Below, one piece after another: positions 19,131 through 29,835 of a stretch of 64,000 bases of DNA (position 1 is its first letter; each line of letters opens with the position of its first letter). A program made the translations under genes and the position numbers. A model generated the notes under the pieces. The model saw only the letters and a program-made list of their open reading frames with translations. It was not told the origin of the DNA and searched no databases. Source of the DNA: Pomphorhynchus laevis. Lineage: Eukaryota; Acanthocephala; Palaeacanthocephala; Echinorhynchida; Pomphorhynchidae. The stretch covers positions 62,001 to 126,000 of the forward strand of contig WNNJ02001749.1 of NCBI GenBank assembly GCA_012934845.2. The letters are read 5' to 3'.

Positions 19131-19440
19131 GAATATATCTTCAACTTCGTGAATGTTTCTTCAAATACATCTTTTAGTTTCGCCTTTATATTGGGCATTA
19201 CGAATTCGACATGTCGCCATATAAATAACTTCCTCAATATTACAATTTAATGTCGTTATATTATACACAAATCCACTTTTTTAACTTTTAAAAGTTGCAG
19301 TCATTGTATTTTTACAGCACATGTATCTCTTTTGATTGCAATGATAACATTGAAGTTTTGTCATATAATTCTTGTTTTGCGGTGCATTGCAGTTTAACAT
19401 AGATTTTGTTAGCATGCCTTAAAGTGTGTAAATGAGGTAT
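19130..19440. repeat. Right flank of LINE-A, direct repeat of left flank
   Basis: 19130-19320 matches 14718-14935 and 27665-27850. 19285-19440 matches 28225-28385. The sequence next to the LINE reads in frame with ORF1 (HEVEDIQLYEAEVRASF), so it is either LINE 5' sequence or captured flank. Confidence 0.6.
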
Positions 19441-20100
19441 TTATTCATCATTATATCAAATATATGTTTTAACGTATTAAATAAATTTTCGTTATTATTC
19501 ATTTGTTTCATTTTCACATTGGAAAAAAGACTAGATGTGCATTTAGTATACAATCTAATGGTATAGAAATCGATTTAAAAATCTTTTACTTTTATTTTAA
19601 CTATCCGTTAACAGTTTTCCTTTTTCCATTTTGAAAAGCATGAGATAGAACACTGGAAGAAGGCAAAGAATTGATCTAGCGAATATTAATACTTTATGAA
19701 TTTAGCTAAATTCAGAATAAATTTAATATTTTAAATATGATATAAAATGTGATTTTCAGATTTAATCAATCAATTTATTAAATATCATCTTGACTTAGTA
19801 ATGATGAAGACTTTAATATTACATAGCCTTTAATTTTTCTAAATAAAGTAATTTGCTGCTCTCCAATCGTCATTTGTATATATTGCATGCATAATTCGTT
19901 GTTGGAGTTTATGACTGACTTGGGAAGAAATTAAAGTTTTAAAGTCATCAACAAATAATGAAACCAACTAAATGCTAAAACCTATACAAACAGATTCAAA
20001 CACATATATATACCGAATGTTTAAAATTGATATTCAATTAATATACCTCAAAAAATTGAATATTTTGATAGTATTTACATTATATCCAATTTATGTTATA
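19441..20100 (-). pseudogene. Partial copy A of the LYSMD terminal exon with intron-like flank
   Basis: 19597-19691 encodes the same membrane-helix tail (SILCLLPVFYLM ... KMEKGKLLTDS stop) preceded by an AG. The next 390 bp upstream match copy C (28680-29070) but not the expressed exon. The substitution count looks low, and the reading frame is still open. Confidence 0.7.
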
Positions 20101-20263
20101 TAAATTACATTATATTTATTTACATTATATCCAATTTATGTTCTAACGGATTACTTCGTTATTATTCATTTGTTTCATTTTCCCATTGGAAAAAATACTA
20201 GATGTGCATTTAGTATACAATCTAATGGTATAGAAATCGATTTAAAAATCTTTTACTTTTATT

Positions 20264-20668
20264 TTAACTATCCGTTAACAGTTTTCCTTTTTCCACTTTG
20301 AGAAACATGAAATAGAACACCGGAAGAAGGCAAAGAATTGATATAGCGCATATTAATACTAAATATAAGTTAGATGAATCTGTAGAATTTCTCTTCGTTG
20401 TCAATCTCGTAGAAAACGCATAATTATTTTGGTATGAACGTGTAGTTGAAAATAAACTTTTACTTTGAAGTAATTGGGTGTCTACATGTGTCAGTACGTC
20501 ATCAGCTTCTATCATAGTTTTGTGGTTACTTGATGAATTCGTATCATTGTTGCCTGTGTATTTGTGGTTTTCATGGTCGAGTGTGATTAATAATGGAATT
20601 TTTATCGAGTTTCGCTGATAAATCTGGTCATTTGTGATGATGTTATTCAATCGCTTCAGTTCGAATAC
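20264..20668 (-). CDS. LYSMD-like terminal exon
   Basis: The acceptor is attttatag at 20669-20670. 134 codons then TAA. It encodes the second half of LysM, an Asn/Ser/Thr-rich linker and the transmembrane helix (about exon residues 101-123). The last 95 nt (20264-20358) are the part found again at 19597-19691 and 28573-28667. Confidence 0.75.
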   Translation of the reverse strand, partial: VFELKRLNNIITNDQIYQRNSIKIPLLITLDHENHKYTGNNDTNSSSNHKTMIEADDVLTHVDTQLLQSKSLFSTTRSYQNNYAFSTRLTTKRNSTDSSNLYLVLICAISILCLLPVFYFMFLKVEKGKLLTDS

Positions 20669-23600
20669 CTATAAAATAAAATTCGCAAAGTTTAAATAGT
20701 TGATTAAAGTATTCAAATTATTAGTTAGTAATCAGTTATCCATGAAAAACTATCATTAAAGTTATGTATGTATTTGCTTGCACTAAATTTAGTAACCAAT
20801 AAATTCGATAAATTCATCGCAAAACATTTTTCTGCTGCAGTTAAAATAAAAAATATCATTCCTTAATTAAAGTGAAGGGTTTAATTAGCCTATACTTACT
20901 AATTTAAATTTGAATTCATTTGTAGTTTGACAATTCATCAATTGTCAAAATTAGGCGCAATGAATTAAATCAGATAAGATAACTGATTCTACTTATAATT
21001 TAAAAAAGATAAATAATTATGAATAATCAATAATTATATAAGAGTTTATTAAGAGTTTATACATTTTCTATTTATTGATGTCGTACAGTCAGGTAGAAAT
21101 CCTGTTTTTATAAATATAGTGTTTTAATTTGAATTTGTAATTAGATGATTTAATTTGTTTAAATCTTTAGTAATATATTTATTAAAAGATCTAATATGCT
21201 TTATCAAATAATCAAATTAGCTAACAGAGTATACGTATTTAATGTAATTTAATAATGTTATTATTTTTTCATAATGTTATTATTTAAGAAAATAATGTTA
21301 TTATATAATGTTATTATATAATGTTATTACATAATGTTATTATATAAGAAAATAAAAAATTGTTATAATATTTTATATAATTTATATCAACTTAAAATAA
21401 AAAATTGAAATTTAAAATAAACGTCATTTTTATGAATTGAATAATAAATAACATACAATGTATCAGAATAAGGAATAGCGGTCATCAGGAAATGCTATAT
21501 CAGTGGTCGGCAAAGTGCGGCTCAAGAGCCGCATGTGGCTCTTTGGTTTCTTAAGTGCAACTCTGACACAATTATTTACGAAAGGCGCAATAATATTTTC
21601 ATTTAAAAAACACGACAAAACTTACATCTTTATTTGAAAAATTTAATTCTTTTGTAAATCGAGAATATGTATTATTTTTTGTTTAAGTTGAAAGATAAGG
21701 TAACTGAGTCTACGTATTTTATACACTTATATAAATCAAAAGTAAAGATAAATAAAGACAAAAAATAAATAGTTATGTAAGATTTTATACAACTGTTATT
21801 TATATCAAGTTAAAATTTAAAAATGAAATTTAAAATAATAGTCAATTGTTATAAATAGACTAATAAATAATATAAAATTTATAAGAATAAGGTTTAGAAT
21901 TCATTAGGAGGAACTGCTATGTTATCAGGTTTCTCTATTCTTCGATCCAACATAGCAGCGAGGCCAACTACATGCTAATGAGGTATTTCCTCTGATGAAA
22001 TTTGATTTTATAGTGTATCTTATTCTAATACAAAGCACATTATTTATTATTCATAAAAACTTAACAGTTTTAATAAATTTTAAATAATATTTTGTTGTTT
22101 TGTTTTTTAAAGATTTTCACAAATTTTTTTCTCTATTAAAGATATTTCGGCCCCTATTCCTCCTTATAAGTTTTCAGCTTATACCCGATAGATAAGGATA
22201 CTTAATATATTTTAATTTATTTTATAAATCGATTTGAGATCGCTGTAAATTTAAAATCGTTGATTTGTTACTTTAGGTAATCGCCCATAATACGTTTATA
22301 TGATGTATATGTGACGCTTATTATCTGCACATATTTCTATAACTTGATAAAACCTATCTACTGATGATAAGTAGATATTCCTTCATTATAATATTTTAAA
22401 TATCTTATTCTAATACAAAGCATATTATTTATTATTTATCCATTAGAATTTTTTAATTAACAGTTTTTATAATTTTTTAGAATTTTAGAATTTTAATTTT
22501 AAAAATTTATAAATGTTGTTGTTTTGTATAAAATTATAAAAAAAATCATCAAATTGAAAATTAGCAGAGAAATAGTCGTATTAAGAATACAATATTTCAA
22601 TATTTCTGACAGAGGTTATATTACATAAAATGCACAATTTCAATCGGATCTTTCAAAATCATTTATGAATGAAATGGTGAAATTAAATTTTATTAAAATG
22701 TTTAATAATTTTAATTAAAATTATTTCTACGTTAGTGATTACGAAGAAACTTGATTTCATTGACTGAACCGTCACCGTCTATAATTGTTTTGTCTAATTG
22801 ATCATCAAATAAAATGAGTTGTATTGGATCTTAAAGATTATTCATATTTATGATTATAGAATAATATTAAAGAGTATTCATGCAGTAGGCAGATGTATTG
22901 CTACTAGTTTGTGATAAATGCCCAGTAGGATAAAGTCGAACAATTTTACAATTTCCAATAACATATTTGTTATTTGGGTCAGAAAGTTTCTTTTTTTTAA
23001 GTTGTTGGCCATAACGCAATGTGCTTCACGTTCTAAAGTGGATAAATCGGTATGTATGTACATATTTACATCTTTCAGTTTTATTTAAGTGATGAGCGTT
23101 AATTAAAACACGATAGACAGTTGCTTCATCAGTGGAAACTAATGTTCTCGGTAGAATCCCAGACCTCTTTGCGGGTCCGCGATGAATTCTAAGTGAATAT
23201 TTTGAACCTACACTAATTCCTATGAAATCGAAGAGATCAGCAATCATACTTACATCATTTTCAGAAGTTAGCAGATTGTGAACAATTACATTAGATGATC
23301 GCTTAATTTGTTTATTGCATAATTTTAAAATTTGGGGAGGTGATGAAGCTTTGCCATTTAAATTACATGTAGCAAGAACTGTACGAGTTATCTCCTTACG
23401 TACAGCGTTAGCAAATGTAGGGTTTGGAAACAATTGTAAATTTGCAGAAAATAGACCGTTGCGAGATGAAGTTTTACAAACAACGCGATGAATATAAGCG
23501 TTAAGTTCTAATAGCTGATGTTTTAAATCTGAGATAACTGTCTTTGTGATCGTCAGAGATTGTTCAGTTAAAGTGATCCGCTTTGAAGAACAAATTCCAC

Positions 23601-26600
23601 ATAAAAATTCGTGCAAGAAAAACTAACTGGTAAACATCTATATGACGCATAGGGAGGCAGACGTATATACCTTTATCCCAAATATTTTGTGCAAATATTT
23701 ACAAACATATTATATCCCAAATCCCATGTCTGGATTGTCCAGCTAAATACTTCGGGCAAACAAAACAAGGCTTAACAACGGGAAATATAATTTCAAGATG
23801 ACACTTCAACAGCTTTGGTAAATCATTGGCTGAACCACGAACTTGATTTTTCCAGCTCTAAAATATTGGAAACTGAAGACTAATGAGTATACTATGAAGA
23901 CTAAAGACTATTATTATCACTATTATCACAGTGGATGATAAAAAGGACAATTTGAAGTTAGTTATCTCAACAAACACACTGCAAATTCGGTAAAGTTGTA
24001 AACCAGTATTTCATCGTTGGTTTCTTCCGTTTTTATTGTATATAAAAACGGAAGCTTTTATATAAAAAAATTTCTTTTTCATGATGCTCCATACAACTTG
24101 AAAATGTCTATCGCAATAGTTGTTTATTGAGTTTGTTAAACTCGGTGGGGTTCTTTTGAATTTGTCATTACCATATTGAATCGTATTCTTCACATTTGTT
24201 CAATTATGCTTAATATAATCTATACAAATGTTCGTTCTTTAGCTGAATATCCGTCATTAGTTGACTAATCCATGATTGCTCTTTAAATAAAAGTTATTGC
24301 CTTTAATTGAATATGACAAGTTGTATTGTCTAGAATATGTTTAACTACATCATCTCGAAGTCTCAGCTGTTAATTATGTACAGTCTTCTATTCTTCATGC
24401 TAATGTGAAATTTGCTAACAGTCTCGAACACATTGCAGTTCACAATATATTATTCTCTTTCCTATTATTCACTCCCTTCCACATTATGTTTTGATTAAGG
24501 TTTTGTGTTAATAAAGGTTCAACATTGGTTTATTGTGCAACATTATTGACGCCTAGATTTATTGAATTAATGATTTAAACCAAGATAGTTGCAAAATCCG
24601 GAGCAGAGGGATATCGTGATCTTATCAGATTATCTCTCAATGTATTATTCTTGTTGTATACCACATCCGGAATAATCTAATTCGCATTTCGGATGGTACG
24701 TAATAGCTACTCGTTCGTTATCGTGTTTGCTTTCATTTAGTTTTAGCAAAATTTCTTTTAAAAAAGGAAATATTTTTTGCCTAAGAGAAAATCTTGAATC
24801 GTAGTATAAAATTGTAATTAATTATTAATAATTTAGAATTTATTTTTCATTTATTCACAATAAGTGCTTTCAAAATACTTAAACATTAAATAAAAAAAGG
24901 GTTCTAAAAAGGTTGTTCAAGTACGCTACATTTCGATACAAGCTGATTTCGAACGCGCAAGGGTAAAAGCAAAACATCGTCAAATTTCTAAAATGCAATC
25001 GAAATAATTTTCTTGTATCTTTATATAGTCTGCAATAAGCTAAATAATTATAGCTGTATGAGTTCCTCTAGTTCCGCCAGATGTCCAAAATATAAAGGAA
25101 CAAAAGTGTCCAAGTTCAATTTCTAACTCTTTTAGAATATTTTGCTCGTTTATTTTCCTCATGGTACTCGTAAAACGATCGGCTTTCTTTGTTAATCTAT
25201 GATTGAGCATGAATATTCGATGCACGAACGTCAAAACACGTTCGCTCAAATTGACCAACAATAATATTAAGGCTTGATACATCTAGGCACGCACCTTAAC
25301 AACGATATGTTGTTTTGTTGAACACAGTAGTTCGGTCTACTGATAATAGATTGGGTCCAATTTATACTGTGTGACAAACTTCTGCAAGTGTTTGTGCCAA
25401 CGTATTTCGCATTTCATTGTTTATAGCCTTTCATATTTTTACCTCTTTTGCAAGACAAAGAGTGAGCTAGAGTCCCAGATTGTTCACATAAACATTTCTT
25501 AATCATAAAATAAGGTCCCTATCCATAACGTGTAGCTAAACTATGTCTAAACTCATTGTTTTATAAATGAAATTTCTTCATCATATTAAGCAAAGTGCTC
25601 AACCAAAGTGAAGTTTTTTTCAGCTGCAAATGAAATCGTTTTCATTATCTTGCATATTCGAAATAAAATCAGACATATGAGATTTTGTCAGCAATTGTCA
25701 TGCTATCTATCATACCACGACTAACTCCTTTTGTCTTTCACGTAATTCATCTCTTGTTAATTGAGTGGTATACGCATCAAACATCAATGTTGCATAGCGG
25801 CACTCTTCATTAGCTCTTTGCAAGGATCCACAATTCCAATGGCACCCGTGTAGTATTGAGAAAGCAATATATTCTATTGTGCAGCCTCTAAGGTCTTGCC
25901 AGTAATTAGATCCAAAAATCTGTTGTTTATCTATCTTGGAGAGTGCACAACAATTCTGAATCAATCAACTTGTTCCGGCCAAGATTGTTTTTGGTCCTCA
26001 CCAAATTTTCAATGAATTTAATATTACTCGCTGTAGGGCCAAAATATCAATTCCATGTAATAAGAAAGAATTTCAATACAACTTATTTAATTAACACGGA
26101 CAGGAAAGTATAAACATGCATGCTTTTTTACAACCTTCGTCGGGAAGCTTAACACGGAATGCGTCTACCACGGACGCCTAGCCCACTATGTACAGGGTGG
26201 TATCATCAGTGTGGCCTTGTAGCTACACAACTTCGACAGTACTTAATCCTCAGTAAACCTGAATGGAATTCACCAAGCGCACGCTCCTTTAACGATTACC
26301 AGCATTACATCTGGTATGGTTTGCGTAAGCAGTGATTTCACAGGGCAGCACGTGTGCTATCTTCCTTTATCAGCTTACTAAAGTTGCTGAACAAGCAACA
26401 TGCTGGTATTCAGCTGAAGCACAATACACTAGCAAAAGTTATCTAGCTACTAAATATGAGCAAAGCTCTAGCGCAGATGCTAAGATTTCAGTACAACTTT
26501 TTTAATTAACAAGAACAGGAAAGTACATCTAGTATGATCTGCTTATGCAAACCATACCATATAACCAGTGGAGGAGCGTGTGCTTAGTAAATTCCATTCA

Positions 26601-29169
26601 GAGGTTTATTGAAGATAAATTACTGTCGAAGTTGTGTAGCTACAGGGCCACACTGATGACACCACCATGTAGTTATGAGTAGACTAAGGTCGAAACGCCT
26701 CATTGTAGGCTAGGCATGTGTGGTGTGTGCATTCTGAATTAAGCTTCTCGACGAAGGTTGTAAAAAAGCATGCAAGTTTAAACTTTCCTGATCGCGCTTA
26801 TAAAAAGTTGTATTTAAAGTCTTTCTTATCAATATAATGTCACTAATAGTTTTCAATTCATATAACCAGTATATGTGCAGTGACGAATTTTAGCATCTCC
26901 GCTAGAGCTTTGCTCGTGCTTTGTAGCTAAAGAGATTTTGCTAGTGCATTGTGCTTCATCTGTATACCAGCGTGTTGCTTGTTCAGCAACCTTAGTAAGC
27001 TGATGAAGGAAGGAACGATAGCACACGTGTTGTCCTGTGAAGTCACTGCCTACGCAAACCATTCCAGATATAATGCTGGTAATCATTAAAGGAGCGTGCG
27101 CTTAGTTAATTTCATTCAGAGGTTTACTGAGGATTAAATACTGTCGAAGTTGTGTAGCTACAGGGCCACACTGATGAGACCACCATGTAGTGATGAATAT
27201 ACAAAGGTTGAAACGCCCCATAGGGGGCTAAGCATATGTGGTAGGCGCATTATGGTTAAAGCTTCCATGTGAATGTTTTAAAAAGGCATGCGGGTTTATA
27301 CTTTCCTGTTCGTGATAATTAAAAATTTGTACTGAAATTCTTTCTTATTAATATAACGTCACCAGTAGTTTTAATTCCATGTAAGTTAACATCAACACAA
27401 TATTTTTCAAACTTATTGATATCAGCTACAAATTAAGAATGAGTATCTTGGTTTTAATAGGATTCACGAAATATCCATATGTCGGTATAAGAAAAAGGAA
27501 GAAATTGCTCAGGGTACTTTTAAATGTACTTCACAGTGTTAATCTGGAAGAATTGAGTTTACACATGCTTATATATTGCTGTATTACGTTATATTCTTGC
27601 TCAATACATCTCATTTCTTTTTCTTTTCTTGCCATTTATGTGTCAAATAAGCTTCGATTATGGTACAGTTGAATATATCTTCAGCTTCGTGAATGTTTCT
27701 TCAAATACATATTTTAGTTTCGCCTTTATATTGGGCATTACGAATTCGAAATGTCGCCATATAAATAACTTCCTCAATATTATAATTTAATGTCGTTATA
27801 TTATACAACAATCCACTTTTTTAACTTTTAAAAGTTTTAGCAGTCATTGTGTTTTGAGAGCACATAACAATAAAGATTTTGTTAAATAAAAATGCAACTA
27901 CTAAAAAAGTTTTAAAAATAAAAACAGCAGAAAAAGAAAAGAAAAGACAACAACGTCAGAAACGTTGTTATTTATATCTTCCCATGTCGTCACGGTTTCA
28001 GGTCCAGTGAGATCTGAGCCCACAAGCTGATACAGCCCGCAGATCTTCGACTGAACCACCCGGGGTAATTCACCTTCCGAAGAATCCAATCGAGGCGGAC
28101 TATACTAGGTAACCGCGAGATGAGAAGCTTCAGAAACCTTTGTCTTTGCTCAGAGGGACGTCCTCTCAAAAACAAGACTAATCAGTAATAAATTATTAAT
28201 TAGTAATAATTACTAATTAATAAAGTAAAAGTTTTAGCGGTCATTATGTTTTGACAGCACATGCATCTCTTTTGATTGCAAGGATAACATGGACGTTTGC
28301 CATATAATTATTGTTTTGCGGTGCATTGCAGTTTAACATAGATTTTGTTAGCATGCCTTAAAGTGTGTAAATGAGGTAACCGGGGGTAAGTATTTCTTCC
28401 TCATTATATCCAAGTATCAAGTATTTATTCCTTATTATATCCAATTTATGTTCTAACGGATTATTTCGTTATTATTCATTTGTTTCATTTTCCCATTGGA
28501 AAAAGACTAGATGTGCATTTAGTATACAATCTAATGGTATAGAAATCGATATAAAAATCTTTTACTTTTATTTTAACTATCCGTTAACAGTTTTCCTTTT
28601 TCCATTTTGAAAAGCATGAAATAGAACACCGGAAGAAGGCAAAGAATTGATCTAGCGAATATTAATACTTTATGAATTTAGCTAAATTCAGAATAAATTT
28701 AATATTTTAAATATGATATAAAATGTGATTTTCAGATTTAATCAATCAATTTATTAAATATCATCTTGACTTAGTAATGATGAAGACTTTAATATTACAT
28801 AGCCTTTAATTTTTCTAAATAAAGTAATTTGCCGCTCTCCAATCGTCATTTGTATACATTGCATGCATAATTCGTTGTCGGAGTTTATGACTGACTTGGG
28901 AAGAAATTAAAGTTTTAAAGTCATCAACAAATAATGAAACCAACTAAATGCTAAAACCTATACAAACAGATTCAAACACATATATATACCGAATGTTTAA
29001 AATTGATATTCAATTAATATACCTCAAAAAATTGAATATTTTGATAGTATTTACATTATATCCAAGTATCAAGTATTATTCCTTATTATATCCAATTTAC
29101 AAACACCTACCGGAACTCTATATTTCAAGGAAATAGACTGCAGCGACTCGTTTTCTCCAATTGCAACTT
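20264..29169 (-). CDS. LYSMD3/4-like LysM and transmembrane protein, 5' exons not found
   Basis: Two exons on the minus strand, 29111-29169 and 20264-20668, join in phase 0 across an 8.4-kb intron to make one LysM domain: GENESLQSISLKYRVP then VFELKRLNNIITNDQ and IYQRNSIKIPLLI. This matches the animal LYSMD3/LYSMD4 pattern (DTLQSxALxYxxxV-xxLKRxNNLIxxQ-xxxxxSIKIP). The C-terminal part has one membrane helix (LYLVLICAISILCLLPVFY), with the family's PVFY ending, and a short basic tail KVEKGKLLTDS. Vertebrate homologues are single-pass membrane proteins of Golgi or plasma membrane; a cellular role here is not shown. The N-terminal exons should lie right of 29169 but I could not find them. The intron holds PLE, SINE and LINE copies and a partial copy of the gene's own last exon. 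Confidence 0.75.
20965..22040 (+). repeat. Tandem PLE terminal-repeat units
   Basis: Unit 1 (20965-21700) runs from aactgattctac through gaatgaataataaataac and gtcatcaggaaatgctatat, then a hAT-type end (cagtggtcggcaaagtgcgg at 21501). It is followed directly by unit 2, starting aactgagtctacgtattt (about 21700) and running through the full PLE end ggaggaactgctatgttatc to about 22040. Confidence 0.6.
21501..21700 (+). mobile_element. hAT-type transposon end, second copy
   Basis: CAGTGGTCGGCAAAGTGCGG with hairpin aagagccgcatgtggctctt. Same breakpoint in the host repeat as at 13120, so the two arose by duplication of one insertion. Only one terminus is present. Confidence 0.5.
22041..22877. other. 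AT-rich spacer, nothing recognised
   Basis: Holds a short decayed PLE-end piece (atttcggcccctattcctcc at about 22145) and AT-rich sequence. No gene seen. Confidence 0.4.
22878..23625 (-). mobile_element. LINE ORF1 remnant (nucleic-acid-binding ORF1p type)
   Basis: Minus-strand frame of 196 codons (23616-23026), continued in another frame to 22878. Features: SSNVIVHNLLTSEND followed by FIGISVGSKYSLRIHRGP and VYRVLINAHHLNKTERCKYV, then ERE and ANNLKKRN, with a Thr/Ser-rich end. The RRM-like order (VHNL..., ...VL.NAH.L...) is that of ORF1 of CR1-type LINEs in invertebrates. One frame shift near 23040. No RT follows, so it is a separated 5' piece. It lies in the LYSMD intron. Confidence 0.55.
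23700..23895 (+). mobile_element. Second PLE GIY-YIG endonuclease remnant
   Basis: The frame reads IPCLDCPAKYFGQTKQGL, then after a shift STALVNHWLNHELDFSSSKI and LETED stop. It has the PLE CxxC ... YxGQT start and the HxxxxxHxxD pattern, so it is a GIY-YIG fragment of a family different from 6838-7140. Confidence 0.55.
23896..25035. other. Intronic spacer, nothing recognised
   Basis: Non-coding by eye on both strands, with no clear repeat family. Contains a short inverted pair around aaaaacggaag at 24026-24056. Confidence 0.35.
25040..25970 (-). mobile_element. Degenerate LINE C-terminal region
   Basis: Minus strand. Around 25520-25420 a frame reads FRHSLATRYG, then CLCEQSGTLAHSLSCKRGK, resembling the CxC...HxLSCKxG zinc knuckle that follows the RT in one group of invertebrate LINEs. 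The flanking frames 25964-25710 (ECRYATLMFDAYTTQLTRDE) and 25282-25040 (KKADRFTSTMRKINEQ) may be its continuation. Many stops. Assignment rests on the one motif. Confidence 0.35.
26070..26490 (-). repeat. Hammerhead-bearing repeat, copy 1 (reverse, box 2 lost)
   Basis: Reverse complement of the repeat at 26855-27350. It keeps CTGATGA (complement at 26203-26209) and GGCGTC followed by CGTGG, but lacks the GGTCGAAAC segment present in copy 2. Confidence 0.65.
26495..26830 (+). repeat. Hammerhead-bearing repeat, copy 2
   Basis: Partial copy in plus orientation. It shares ctgtcgaagttgtgtagcta, the ribozyme-like core, the ending acgaaggttgtaaaaaagca and the aggaaagtat-type border with the other copies. 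Confidence 0.65.
26648..26722 (+). ncRNA. Hammerhead-ribozyme-like core, second copy
   Basis: CCACA, CTGATGA (26653-26659), CACC, loop, GGTC, GAAA (26692-26695), CGCC, then GGCATG before TGTGG. The stem II half GGTC and box 2 are perfect here, while the first half is CACC. Mosaic of intact and decayed positions relative to copy 3. Confidence 0.45.
26855..27350 (+). repeat. Hammerhead-bearing repeat, copy 3
   Basis: Longest plus-oriented copy. It shares catctgtataccagcgtgtt, cagcttact-type and gattaccagcatt-type blocks with reversed copy 1, so copies 1 and 3 form a large inverted repeat. Confidence 0.65.
27166..27241 (+). ncRNA. Hammerhead-ribozyme-like core (decayed)
   Basis: In order: CCACA (stem I, 27166-27170), CTGATGA (box 1, 27171-27177), GACC (stem II), a 24-nt loop, GGTT (stem II), GAAA (box 2, 27210-27213), CGCC (stem III), then ATA just before TGTGG (stem I, 27237-27241). 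Stem I pairs perfectly; stem II is 4 bp with one G-U pair. Stem III is weakened by C-to-T/G-to-A type changes; copy 1 keeps the pairing partner GGCGTC. The order is the natural type I hammerhead order. Probably a fossil: this copy has two mismatches in stem III. Confidence 0.5.
27510..28385 (-). mobile_element. Duplicated segment with LINE-A 3' end
   Basis: 27520-27895 copies 14575-14940. 27900-28190 copies the LINE-A 3' end at 14945-15225 (same gtcagaaacgttgttattta tail region), then breaks. 28225-28385 resumes with sequence matching 19285-19440. It is a shortened duplicate of the 14.6-19.4 kb region, missing about 4 kb of LINE. Confidence 0.8.
28385..29080 (-). pseudogene. Partial copy C of the LYSMD terminal exon
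   Basis: 28573-28667 encodes SILCLLPVFYFMLF ... KMEKGKLLTDS stop, preceded by attcataaag. It is nearly identical to copy A and lies within the gene's own intron, immediately downstream of the LysM exon. The phase (needs one leading base) does not match the phase-0 donor at 29110, so direct use as an alternative last exon would not be in frame. Confidence 0.7.
29111..29169 (-). CDS. LYSMD-like internal exon (LysM N-terminal half)
   Basis: 19 codons plus two bases: VAIGENESLQSISLKYRVP, then a GTAGGT donor at 29105-29110. The acceptor is taken as cttcgtag at 29170-29171. The frame is also open upstream to an ATG near 29189, so the exact start is uncertain. Confidence 0.65.
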
Positions 29170-29639
29170 CTACGAAGTTAAACATTCCATGAAAAGTAGT
29201 TTACTAATATAAGAACATATCACAATAATCTAGAATAATTGTTGTTCAGTAATTATTAGAACCAAAATTAAGTTTTTTTTTATCTGCGAGATAAAATTAT
29301 TTAAATAATAAAATTTATTCATTTTCATTGTTTTCAATAATTAAAAATTAAAATTATAAAAATTCTACAAATACAAATAATTGTGATTTTTAAAATAAAA
29401 TATCGATTGTAACGATCAACTTGACACTATTTGAAATTATTAAATTATATATTATGTTAATATTCACTTACTTAATCGGCCTTATCGTTGTTTTTGTACT
29501 AACGCACATGCTTTAAGTACTAATGCAACGACCTTCGCTGGTCAATCATCTTTACAAATGATTTGGTCAACCACAAATCATACTGACTCCATCGCGATCA
29601 GTAGTATGCCCTTGAAGTATAACCGTAAACTAATAAGAT

Positions 29640-29835
29640 TCCGTTTTATAATTGTAGATGTTGCCAAAATCCGGAGTTCGAATACATGCAGAGCAGACTT
29701 CCTTATCACTCCTAGACGATATGATGGTATCCGGCAGTACTCCTCACTAGGGTGAAATACGATCAGTGATATATTTGTGATATCTACTTGTGATATATTT
29801 AAAACATGTGTCAAGCTTAAGCCTGACATGTTGTG
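29640..29835 (+). repeat. Repeat Y, diverged copy
   Basis: gttgccaaaatccggagttcgaatac, then cttatcactcctagacga, ccggcagtactcctcac and tttaaaacatg, matching repeat Y at 47735-48000. It contains a B-box-like gagttcgaatac. Confidence 0.6.

Noticed and set aside
20264-20650. SNARE-type tail-anchored protein
   Set aside because: The C-terminal membrane helix suggested it, but the upstream LKRLNNII ... SIKIP motif and the split LysM exon identify a LYSMD-type protein.
28573-28667. Alternative last exon of the LYSMD gene
   Set aside because: Its phase does not match the donor at 29110; it would read out of frame unless another exon intervenes.
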